Assembly (NCBI GenBank): GCA_025934915.1 | Contig: JAICWG010000019.1 | Location: 1-37,988 of the forward strand | Direction: 5' to 3' | DNA length: 37,988 nucleotides | Source: Nitrospira sp. | GTDB taxonomy: Bacteria > Nitrospirota > Nitrospiria > Nitrospirales > Nitrospiraceae | In this document: positions 24,678 to 32,176 of the stretch, one piece after another | Layout: each line of letters starts with the position of its first letter | Position numbering within the stretch: position 1 is the stretch's first letter | Notes under the pieces: model-generated | What the model was told of the DNA's origin: nothing | What the model saw: only the letters and a program-made list of their open reading frames with translations | The model's database searches: none | Program-made: the position numbers and the translations under genes

Positions 24678-25559
24678 ATGTCGGTGACGAGAATGCAGAA
24701 CACGGTCGGTAAGAGTCAGACGATGTCTGATCGTACGGCAACGGCAAGCCGCCTGGAAGAGGTGGTATCTACGCCAGACGAATTCGATCAGGTCGTCTTA
24801 CAGGCACTGCCGATGCTGTTGGATCGTGCGACAGGTTCCACAAAACGATTCTTGCGGGAGACCGGCCAGTGGAATGATGACATTGAGCATGAGAAGTTTG
24901 CGTTGCGTTGGGGTTCTGAATACCTCGAGAGGTTTCTCGTCTGTGGACGCACCGAAGTTCCATGCCGACCGTTGTTTCTGTTCGACTCGTTGGTGGCCAA
25001 ACAGCACAGTAAGCCGGAACCGTTTTGTTATCATCCGGATTTGCTGAGACCGCTCGGTCGATTTCTCGACGGACTTGCAGCTCGGGCGGTCATCAGCCGT
25101 GACGCGCTGATCGCGCTCTATCATCATGTTTATGGGTGGGGTCCTGGGGAAGTGATTGCCGTGACCGGACTCAATGGGTTGGAGAGCCAGCGCATTTATA
25201 AAAATTTTCGCCGGTGGCGTGACGCCGGTTGGCAACGCACGATGGATGAGATGGGCTTGACGAAGGCAGAGCTCGCGGAACTTGGGAGTCAGCAGCAGCG
25301 CCATCGACAACGATTCAACAGCGAGGCTGAGCAGCTCATCCGAGTCGCTCAGGCCCATTACCGAAAAAGTGAGCCGAACCATTATCCCTGTCTCTCGCGG
25401 TCTCAATGGGGGGAGATGTTTACTCAAGGCTATGGCTGCGATTACCGGATTTGGCACCTGGCGCTCTGCCTCGATTGTATGCAAACCGCCTGGGGACTGG
25501 GATCCAACGGATCGGCTATCGGCGAAAAACCGCGCCTGGAATTACAGGTGCGGCCTTAG
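24678..25559 (+). CDS. Unrecognised HTH protein with a sigma region 4-like segment
   Basis: The 293-residue soluble protein has no family I can name. Residues about 143-183 (ALIALYHHVYGWGPGEVIAV, TGLNGLESQRIYKNFRRWRD) follow the pattern of sigma-factor region 4: a growth-of-helix 'Y-x-x-G-W-x-x-x-E-V', a turn, and an S-x-R-x-Y/K-x-x-R-R-W recognition helix. Residues 38-85 are helical (VVLQALPMLLDRATGSTKRF, EKFALRWGSEYLERFL). The C-terminus (HYRKSEPNHYPCLSRSQWGE, MFTQGYGCDYRIWHLALCLD) holds conserved-looking Cys and Trp residues. Start ATG 24678 has GGAGG a few bases upstream. The next gene follows 66 bases later with a strong ribosome site and encodes a membrane coiled-coil protein, so the pair resembles an ECF-like regulator with a membrane partner. 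That role is inference. Confidence 0.6.
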   Translation: MSVTRMQNTVGKSQTMSDRTATASRLEEVVSTPDEFDQVVLQALPMLLDRATGSTKRFLRETGQWNDDIEHEKFALRWGSEYLERFLVCGRTEVPCRPLFLFDSLVAKQHSKPEPFCYHPDLLRPLGRFLDGLAARAVISRDALIALYHHVYGWGPGEVIAVTGLNGLESQRIYKNFRRWRDAGWQRTMDEMGLTKAELAELGSQQQRHRQRFNSEAEQLIRVAQAHYRKSEPNHYPCLSRSQWGEMFTQGYGCDYRIWHLALCLDCMQTAWGLGSNGSAIGEKPRLELQVRP

Positions 25560-25625
25560 AGGGCCGAGCCCGTATCGCGTACGTAATCGTGAGCCTGTAA
25601 AGAAAAGAGAAGCTAAGGAGGATAT

Positions 25626-26909
25626 ATGGGTCAGGAAGAGGATCTGGAACTATATCGGTCTCGACTCCTTGAATCGTTGAATGGCCGATCCAGCCGCTAC
25701 CTCCGGGATGCATCGGACCCCATTCAAGTCTATGTCAACGAGCGTCGTGTCGGGGAGCTTGAGGGAACGGGAATCGGCGCGATGCTGCGAGTCCAGTGCG
25801 TCGATCACATCGACACGGTGCAGCTTCGCACTGAAGAGGGCACTCTCCTGGGGGGGCTCGTTGCTCCCGAGCATGGATTTAGAACCGACCGTCTCCGGCT
25901 TTCCTTTGATGCGATCGAGCTCTGTGTTCACAACACCGCACAAGGAGGAATGCTCAGCGCACTGTTCATTCCTGCGCCCGGTTTCTGGAGTCGAGCTTGG
26001 AAGAGCATCGCGGAAACTGTCGACAGATTGGTCCCCCACCGTCTGGATGCAGCGCTCGCATATGGGATGCGATCGGTCGCCTTCACGCAAGCGCTCTTGG
26101 CGGTTGCCGTCGTCGGATTGGTCGCTGATCGTGTGACGACGTGGACGTGGATGACACCGGAGCCCACGCCATCTCCGGTCGTCCAAACAGCGAGTCTTCC
26201 TGCATCTCCGCCAGTAGAAACGGCAAGACTCGGCCAGCAGTTGGATGAGGTTGCACGGATACAGGCGAAAATAGGAGAAGCCCTCGCGTCTCAACAGAAT
26301 GGCATCGTGCAGCTCCATCAAGCTGTGGCTAAATTATCATCGACCCAGGAATCTGTGGTGTCCAGCGTGGTGATGGTCAAGGAAGAAGTCAAGGAAGAGC
26401 TTGAGAAACGGCTGGAAGCGGTTGGTCGTGAAGCCGACCGCACGACGCGACACGTCGCGAGCAAAGGGCGGGTGGAGCAGGAACAGCTTGAAGCTGCAAT
26501 CCATAGTCTCACCGCAGATAACGATCGGTTGTCGAAGGAAGTCGCGGGATTGGAAGAGAATAACCAGGCCTTGAAGACCAAGTTACAAGCGGCTAACGCA
26601 TCGAAAGCGGTCGACCCGAACCCTGATCGTCTATTGGCGCGGCAAACCGATGCGAGCAGGCAGCCATTGCAGCTGGCTGACAGCCTGCCGGGTAGCCAAC
26701 AACAGCCTTTTCTCTTTTGGGTTACGTTCAGCGAAGGAACCAGCCAGGAGAGCATCGATCAATGGGTCAATGGGATGAAGGGCCATAAGGGAGCGGTAAA
26801 CGAAGGTTGGCAGGAAGTACGGATTGTTCCTCCGCCAGTCCCGCCCGATCGCTTCTTGGAGCAGATCAGAGGAGAAAAAATCGTCAAGGCTGCGCGGATC
26901 AGTCAGTAG
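25626..26909 (+). CDS. Membrane-anchored coiled-coil protein, partner of the HTH gene
   Basis: The 427-residue product has a cytoplasmic N-terminal region rich in beta strands (QVYVNERRVGELEGTGIGA, IDTVQLRTEEGTLLGGLVAP). One membrane helix lies at about 152-170 (AFTQALLAVAVVGLVADRV). A Pro/Thr linker follows, then a long coiled coil at about 200-325 (QLDEVARIQAKIGEALASQQ, EEVKEELEKRLEAVGREADR, SLTADNDRLSKEVAGLEENN). It ends with a small C-terminal domain (FLFWVTFSEGTSQESIDQWV, QEVRIVPPPVPPDRFLEQIR). The coiled coil and C-terminal domain would lie in the periplasm. AAGGAGGATAT precedes ATG 25626. It is co-directional with the HTH gene and likely in one operon; an anti-sigma-like sensing or tethering function is inference. 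I do not recognise the family. Confidence 0.65.
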   Translation: MGQEEDLELYRSRLLESLNGRSSRYLRDASDPIQVYVNERRVGELEGTGIGAMLRVQCVDHIDTVQLRTEEGTLLGGLVAPEHGFRTDRLRLSFDAIELCVHNTAQGGMLSALFIPAPGFWSRAWKSIAETVDRLVPHRLDAALAYGMRSVAFTQALLAVAVVGLVADRVTTWTWMTPEPTPSPVVQTASLPASPPVETARLGQQLDEVARIQAKIGEALASQQNGIVQLHQAVAKLSSTQESVVSSVVMVKEEVKEELEKRLEAVGREADRTTRHVASKGRVEQEQLEAAIHSLTADNDRLSKEVAGLEENNQALKTKLQAANASKAVDPNPDRLLARQTDASRQPLQLADSLPGSQQQPFLFWVTFSEGTSQESIDQWVNGMKGHKGAVNEGWQEVRIVPPPVPPDRFLEQIRGEKIVKAARISQ

Positions 26910-27407
26910 GTGTATTACCTAGGATATAATTCTTATTCCCATCGTCGCTCGCACGCGATGCGTGTCGACACCCACACGGGTAGAGCCTTTCGGTGTATTG
27001 CATCCAGGAGAGGAACATGCTGACGTTCGGTGACGGCAAAACGTTCGGATCATGTCACATCAGCCGTGAGACTGTTCATTTTACTGTTCATTTTTCAGAT
27101 GGGTGTCAATCATGAGGCTCAATGTCCGGTCAAGTGTCCTCGACTGGACATATTCCGGCCCGATCATAGAAGTTTTGTCCGTTGAGCCAAGTGAGATGGA
27201 ATGAGTAGCATGGATCGTGAAGAGAGGAAGAAACTAGTCATACGGGCAGCCAAGGGACAGCGATATGTCATCAATGGTTAACTTCCAACAGGTCAACGAG
27301 CAATTACTTTCAAACCAGCCCATATAGAAACAACAATACACAAAACACAAACAAGTTGCGACCGAACCAACCCAACAAACTACACAAGGGAAGAGAAAGG
27401 AAGACTC
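26910..27407. other. 498-base leader region with micro-ORFs, a palindrome and an A/C-rich stretch
   Basis: TAGGT-N5-ACCTA at 26907-26921 just after the coiled-coil gene merges into CCTAGG. Three short frames follow in series: ATG 27017 (32 aa, after GGAG) overlapping by ATGA with ATG 27112 (30 aa), then ATG 27210 (23 aa, DREERKKLVIRAAKGQRYV). Their coding status is doubtful. ACTGTTCATTTT is directly repeated near 27070-27095. ATGTCCGGTC and GACTGGACAT (27122-27131, 27142-27151) form a 10-bp arm palindrome with one G-T pair. From about 27320 to 27400 the strand is very rich in A and C and poor in G and T. Confidence 0.4.
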
Positions 27408-28502
27408 ATGAGAATCGCACAAGTGGCTCCGTTGTGGGAGAGTGTCCCGCCCAAACTCTATGGGGGAACCGAGCGAATCGTTTCGTACATTACAGAAGAG
27501 TTAGTTGCCCTGGGGCATGACGTTACGCTGTTTGCCAGCGGTGATTCAGAGACTACCGCTCGACTTGAAGCAATCTGCCCACAGGCTCTCCGATTGAATA
27601 CGGGTATCTTCAATCGGGACGCTCCGATGATGATGCTTCAGGAACGAGGCCTTGGAGCGGCGAGGGGTTTCGACATTATTCATTCACACTTGGATTTCAT
27701 CGGATTCCCGCTGGCACGGAGGAATACTATCCCGGTCGTGACGACCCTGCACGGTCGTCAGGACCTTCCGGAATTGGAGCCGGTTTTTCGTGAATTTTCC
27801 GATATGCCCTTGGTGTCCATTTCGGACGCCCAGCGTAAACCGCTGCCTTGGGCCAACTGGGCGGGGACTGTCCACCATGGTCTTCCTCGCAACCTCTACA
27901 CGTTTCATCCCCAGGCCCAAGGGTATCTGGCATTTCTGGGGCGCATCTCTCCTGAAAAACGTCCGGACCAAGCGATTGAGATCGCTAAACGCTCCGGCCT
28001 CCCCCTGCGGATTGCGGCAAAAGTCGATCCGGCCGACCAGAACTACTTCGAAGCCGAAATTGAACCGTTGCTCAACCATCCTTTGATTGAATTCATCGGA
28101 GAGATCTCCGATGCCGAGAAAGATGAGTTTCTCGGCAATGCGATGGCATTGGTGTGTCCCTACGATTGGCCGGAGCCTTTCGGATTGGTGTTGATCGAAG
28201 CCCTGGCTTGCGGAACTCCGGTGTTAGCCTACCGACGTGGATCGATTCCTGAAATCATCGATCACGGCGTCACCGGCTTTATTTGCGAGACCGTATCCGA
28301 AATGGTGGACGCAGTCGGACAGGTCTCCCTTATCGATCGGCGGCGCTGCCGGGCTGCCTTTGACGAGCGGTTTACTGCGGATCGGATGGCATGCGACTAT
28401 GTGGCGCTGTATGAACGTCTTCTCGGAGATGAAGCGGTTCAAACCACACCGGCCTTCGCCTCCGAGCAGCATAAGATTCTTGGGCGAGGCCGACATGTCT
28501 GA
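27408..28502 (+). CDS. GT4-family glycosyltransferase
   Basis: A 364-residue retaining glycosyltransferase of the GT-B fold, cytoplasmic. The N-terminal domain starts MRIAQVAPLWESVPPKLYGG, T-E-R-I-V-S-Y, with the glycine loop that binds the acceptor. It continues with GHDVTLFASGDS and DIIHSHLDF. The C-terminal donor site shows YLAFLGRISPEKRPDQAIEI, FIGEISDAEKDEFLGNAMAL and the EX7E signature EPFGLVLIEALACGTPVLA with SIPEIIDHGVTGFIC. Donor and acceptor are not predictable. ATG 27408 follows AAAGGAAGACTC and a long A/C-rich leader. The stop overlaps the next gene's start by eight bases, so it is coupled to the MFS exporter. Confidence 0.92.
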   Translation: MRIAQVAPLWESVPPKLYGGTERIVSYITEELVALGHDVTLFASGDSETTARLEAICPQALRLNTGIFNRDAPMMMLQERGLGAARGFDIIHSHLDFIGFPLARRNTIPVVTTLHGRQDLPELEPVFREFSDMPLVSISDAQRKPLPWANWAGTVHHGLPRNLYTFHPQAQGYLAFLGRISPEKRPDQAIEIAKRSGLPLRIAAKVDPADQNYFEAEIEPLLNHPLIEFIGEISDAEKDEFLGNAMALVCPYDWPEPFGLVLIEALACGTPVLAYRRGSIPEIIDHGVTGFICETVSEMVDAVGQVSLIDRRRCRAAFDERFTADRMACDYVALYERLLGDEAVQTTPAFASEQHKILGRGRHV

Positions 28503-29805
28503 CGTACTTGCTGATTCAGAAAAGACCGGTTCCACTCCAAGCCGTCCTCGCGGCTGGGAGTTGGTCAAAACCAGAGACTTCGGCTTTTTATTCGCCGGCC
28601 AGACCATCTCGCAGATCGGCGACAGCCTCAACAAGGTGGCGTTGCTCTGGTTTGTGTACGAGATGACTGGGTCGGCGCTTAAGATGGCGGTGGTCGGATT
28701 GCTTCAAACCCTACCGCCTTTGCTGCTGGGGCCGCTGATTGGTGTATACCTGGATCGCGTTCTAAAGAAACCGGTCATGATCGGGGTGGATCTTCTCCGA
28801 ACCCTGATGGTTCTCCTGATCCCGCTGCTCTATGCCATGGAGGCTTTGACTCTCGACCGGCTCTACTTCCTCGTGTTTGCAACCGCAATCTTCTCCACGG
28901 TCTTCGGACCGGCCTTGACCTCTGCGGTTCCTCTCATTGTGCCCAAAGAGCGGCTTATCGCTGCCAACGCATTACTGCAAACGACGACCAACGTAGGGCT
29001 TCTTGTGGGGCCTGCCGTCAGCGGTCTCGGTATTGCACTCATCGGAGCGCAAAACGTGCTCTATGCAGACGCGGCGACCTTTTTTATCTCCGCACTGTGC
29101 TTGTTCCCTATTCGTATGCGTGAAACCCTCGACCACTGGCGTACGGCGAGTAAAGGATTGACGGAAGGCATCACCAGCGATTTGCTGGAGGGCTTCCGTT
29201 TCGTATTCGTCGAGCAGAAGACGGTTCTTCTCCTCATGTTGACGGCTACTCTCTACAGCGTCGGCATCAGTGCCTTTATCTTTCTGTTGCCGGTCTTTGC
29301 CAAAGACGTGCTTGGAGTGGGTCCAATCCAGCTCGGGTGGCTATGGTCGGCGCTCGGCGTCGGAATGTTGCTTGCCTCTCTTGGCCTGACATCATTCACA
29401 CAGGGGGACGTATCTTGGCGGTTGCGGTTCATGTCCGGCGCATTAGCCGTCGGCGGTCTTGCCGTCGCGGCGCTCGGTTTCCTAGAAGCTCCTGTTGTGG
29501 CCGGCGCTCTGATTGCGGTGATCGGAGGAAGCACCGCCATGTTTACTCCGATAGTGTGGACGATGCTCCAAGAATTGACGCCGTCGCATCTCCTAGGTCG
29601 GGTCTTTACGAGCTTCGCCACGGGAGGAATGGCGTCATCCATGGCCGGTATGGCGGGTTTTGGATGGGCTGCAGATACAATTGGTCCAGCCGCCAGCCTA
29701 GGAGGGATCAGCCTCATTCTTCTCATGACGGCTGCGACCGCATGGCTGTTCAGTTTTTACAAGTCGCACGCAGGAGGCTTGGCCGTTTCTACCGTCCAAT
29801 CATAG
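28495..29805 (+). CDS. MFS permease, EntS-like (MFS_3) family, first of two paralogues
   Basis: A 436-residue inner-membrane permease of 12 predicted helices. After a cytoplasmic tail the first motif is TRDFGFLFAGQTISQIGDSL, N-K-V-A-L-L-W-F. The A-like motif GPLIGVYLDRVLKKPVM follows helix 2. Others are FGPALTSAVPLIVPKERLIA, ANALLQTTTNVGLLVGPA and ELTPSHLLGRVFTSFATGGM. This pattern matches the exporter family that includes the enterobactin exporter EntS. ATG 28495 overlaps the glycosyltransferase by ATGTCTGA; a longer frame back to 28237 only shadows that gene. The paralogue at 30875 shares motif after motif, implying tandem duplication around the BON gene. Confidence 0.9.
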   Translation: MSDVLADSEKTGSTPSRPRGWELVKTRDFGFLFAGQTISQIGDSLNKVALLWFVYEMTGSALKMAVVGLLQTLPPLLLGPLIGVYLDRVLKKPVMIGVDLLRTLMVLLIPLLYAMEALTLDRLYFLVFATAIFSTVFGPALTSAVPLIVPKERLIAANALLQTTTNVGLLVGPAVSGLGIALIGAQNVLYADAATFFISALCLFPIRMRETLDHWRTASKGLTEGITSDLLEGFRFVFVEQKTVLLLMLTATLYSVGISAFIFLLPVFAKDVLGVGPIQLGWLWSALGVGMLLASLGLTSFTQGDVSWRLRFMSGALAVGGLAVAALGFLEAPVVAGALIAVIGGSTAMFTPIVWTMLQELTPSHLLGRVFTSFATGGMASSMAGMAGFGWAADTIGPAASLGGISLILLMTAATAWLFSFYKSHAGGLAVSTVQS

Positions 29806-29868
29806 ATCCATACCGAACGTTTTGATCGCACTACCGTCCTGAAGTTTCCATCAACAGACGTATCACTC

Positions 29869-29902
29869 GAGACGGTCCTCTGAGACACCAGGGGGCCGTC
29901 TC
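29869..29902. other. Hairpin between the MFS and BON genes
   Basis: GAGACGGTCCTC pairs with GGGGGCCGTCTC in a 12-bp stem with two G-U pairs and a 10-base loop, about 65 bases after the MFS stop. No T-run follows, so readthrough into the BON gene is likely partial. It may be a weak terminator or a stability element. Confidence 0.45.
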
Positions 29903-29990
29903 GCTCCGGAGTAGATGACACGAAAGCAGTCACGAGTTAGAATGGCCGGGTGAATTCTCAGGAACATCGTTCACGAGAGGGGCTCCCGCG

Positions 29991-30875
29991 ATGACCAAGT
30001 CGTCACCAGTGCTGATCATACTGAGTATGAGCCTGTTCTTGCTGGGGCCGGAAGGTGCGGGTTCGGCGTTTTCGGAAGCACCAGAAAAGGAAGGTGCGCC
30101 GGAGAAGCCTGTCCCACGCACTCAGCATCCTCCGGCCGCTTCCGACAGTCAGCCCACGCCGTCTAAGCCATCAGGAGAAGCGAAGCCACAACCTCAACCC
30201 AGTCCTCCGACGAAGACGGACTCGTCAGCGGATCATAAAGAAGTTACGCCGGAGAAAGCTGTGCCACGTCTTCAACAGGCCCCGGCCGCTTCCGACAGTC
30301 AGCCTACGCCGCACAAGCCATCAGGAGAAGCGAAGCCGCAGTCCCAACCACCTCCGACGATAAAAACCGACGTGCCACCGGCTGAGCCCGAGAGCAAGGA
30401 GAAGGATTCTATTGCCAAAAGACCACTGGGTTCACTGATTCTGTCAGTTAAGCTTGCGCTGATGGGAGATTCACGACTTTTCCGCTACGAGATTGAAGTT
30501 GGAGACGACCAGCAAACCGTGACCCTGGCCGGACGTATCTCGACTGAAGAAGAAAAAACGGCCGCGACAGAAATCGCGCAAGCCGTCCCAGGCGTCAAGA
30601 CCGTGGTCAACAAGCTTGCCGTCGAGAAAGATCTCGCGAAGACGCTCTTGAAGAAACAGGATGAAATCCTCACCAATTTGATCAAAGAACGTTTCTCCAA
30701 AAGCGCGACCTTAAAAGCAGCCAACTTCGAGGTGAAGACTGAGGACGGTGTCGTCCAGCTCAACGGAACGGTGCGGTTCCAGGTCATCGCTCTCGAAGCT
30801 GCGGAGGCTGCCCGTCAGGTGCCGGGCGTCCGAGCCGTGAATACCGAGAGGATACGGCTGGAGGGCGAGAGCTGA
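29991..30875 (+). CDS. Secreted protein with a duplicated Pro-rich repeat and two BON domains
   Basis: The 294-residue product starts with a signal peptide (VLIILSMSLFLLGPEGAGSA). Residues about 35-125 hold two copies of a proline-rich unit of about 40 residues: PEKPVPRTQH or PEKAVPRLQQ, followed by PAASDSQPTPxKPSGEAKPQ. The copies are also nearly identical in DNA, so they arose by recent duplication. Then come two BON domains: about 145-200 (LFRYEIEVGDDQQTVTLAGR, EIAQAVPGVKTVVNKLAV) and about 225-290 (NFEVKTEDGVVQLNGTVRF, AARQVPGVRAVNTERIRLEG). BON domains are associated with phospholipid-binding periplasmic or outer-membrane proteins such as OsmY. Its stop overlaps the next ATG as TGATG, so it is coupled to the second MFS gene. 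Confidence 0.88.
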   Translation: MTKSSPVLIILSMSLFLLGPEGAGSAFSEAPEKEGAPEKPVPRTQHPPAASDSQPTPSKPSGEAKPQPQPSPPTKTDSSADHKEVTPEKAVPRLQQAPAASDSQPTPHKPSGEAKPQSQPPPTIKTDVPPAEPESKEKDSIAKRPLGSLILSVKLALMGDSRLFRYEIEVGDDQQTVTLAGRISTEEEKTAATEIAQAVPGVKTVVNKLAVEKDLAKTLLKKQDEILTNLIKERFSKSATLKAANFEVKTEDGVVQLNGTVRFQVIALEAAEAARQVPGVRAVNTERIRLEGES

Positions 30876-32164
30876 TGCAAGGCCGCTCCGGCCCCTTGCC
30901 TTACTCTCCCCCTACGGTGGAGCACGCAGGCAACATCTCAGTTCAGGATCGTCCGCTGCTCCTGACTCGAGATTTCGGACTTGTCTGGTCCGGGCAACTC
31001 ATTTCTCAGATAGGCGACGGTGTCTCCAAGCTGGCGCTTCTGTGGTTTGTCTATGCCGTCACCGGATCTCCGCTCAAGACATCTGTGATCGGTCTGCTAC
31101 AGACGATTCCCCCGATCGTTCTAGGTCCGATCATCGGCGTGTATGTCGATCGCCTTCCGAAAAAGATGCTGCTGATCACCAGCGATGTGTTACGGGCGTT
31201 GTTGATCGGGTTGATTCCGTGCCTGATCCCCGTGGAATCCTTTACAGTCTCGGTCCTCTACGCGTTGGTCCTCCTGCACGCGATTGCGACGGCGGTGTTC
31301 GGTCCGGCTCTCACCGCCGCCATCCCGTCGTTTGTCCCTAAAACGCAGTTCACGGCCGCCAACGCACTCCTCCAAGGCACGACCAGCCTTGGCATTGTTT
31401 TTGGTCCGGCGCTGAGCGGCCTGGGCATTGCTGCGTACGGGTCACAAGAGGTCTTGTGCCTCAACGCGGCGACATACTTGATATCGGCTGCGTGTCTGAC
31501 GCTGGTCCGTTTTGCCAAACCTGTTGCAAGTTCCCCGTCACCCGCGTCTACCCCGACCATGCTGCAGGATCTGATCGAAGGATTTCGTTATGGCGTCGTT
31601 ACCCAGCCGAGACTGTTACTCTTGACCGGTATCGCAGTCCTCTATACCTTCGGCACTAGTGCGTTGACTGCTCTCTTCCCGGTGTTCGCACGGAAGATGC
31701 TTGGATTGGGTCCGGTCGAGGTCGGCTATTTATGGTCGGCGCTCGGCGTCGGATTGCTCCTGACGTCAATCGGGCTTTTGTGGGTGACGGACTGGATGGT
31801 CAAAGATCGAATGCGCCTGATTATGGGCGCCAGTGTGTTGAGCGGCGCCGCCCTCTGTGCGTTGACGCAGACGCTCGACCCATACCTCGCCGGTTTCTTC
31901 ATGGGAATAGTTGGTTGCGGTATGGGTGCATTTACTCCGATCGCCTGGGGTATTATCCAAGAGCTTGCGCCGAGTCAGATGATCGGGCGGGTGTTGGGAC
32001 TCTATGGGACCGGTGCCATGACTGCTGCCATTGGAGGAATCTCGGCCTTCGGATGGATCACGGAGCGACAGGGCCCTGAAACAGGCTTACTCGGGATCGC
32101 TCTTGTGCTGTTGATCACAGCGTTGGCCGCCACACGAATGAGTCGAGCAAGTGCCGGCGCGTAA
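30875..32164 (+). CDS. MFS permease, EntS-like (MFS_3) family, second paralogue
   Basis: A 429-residue 12-helix permease that parallels the MFS protein at 28495: LLTRDFGLVWSGQLISQIGD, G-V-S-K-L-A-L-L-W-F, then TSVIGLLQTIPPIVLGPIIG, VYVDRLPKKMLLI, VFGPALTAAIPSFVPKTQFT, AANALLQGTTSLGIVFGPAL and ELAPSQMIGRVLGLYGTGAM. The two probably export related substrates. Translation is coupled to the BON gene (TGATG), and 12 bases after its stop the debranching-type enzyme begins. Substrate cannot be inferred from sequence; the cluster context points to sugars or glycosylated products. Confidence 0.9.
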   Translation: MQGRSGPLPYSPPTVEHAGNISVQDRPLLLTRDFGLVWSGQLISQIGDGVSKLALLWFVYAVTGSPLKTSVIGLLQTIPPIVLGPIIGVYVDRLPKKMLLITSDVLRALLIGLIPCLIPVESFTVSVLYALVLLHAIATAVFGPALTAAIPSFVPKTQFTAANALLQGTTSLGIVFGPALSGLGIAAYGSQEVLCLNAATYLISAACLTLVRFAKPVASSPSPASTPTMLQDLIEGFRYGVVTQPRLLLLTGIAVLYTFGTSALTALFPVFARKMLGLGPVEVGYLWSALGVGLLLTSIGLLWVTDWMVKDRMRLIMGASVLSGAALCALTQTLDPYLAGFFMGIVGCGMGAFTPIAWGIIQELAPSQMIGRVLGLYGTGAMTAAIGGISAFGWITERQGPETGLLGIALVLLITALAATRMSRASAGA

Positions 32165-32176
32165 AGGAAACGATTC

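Noticed and set aside
28237..28494. N-terminal extension of the first MFS gene
   Set aside because: It covers the glycosyltransferase end in another frame; ATG 28495 gives the normal MFS N-terminus and fits an ATGTCTGA overlap.
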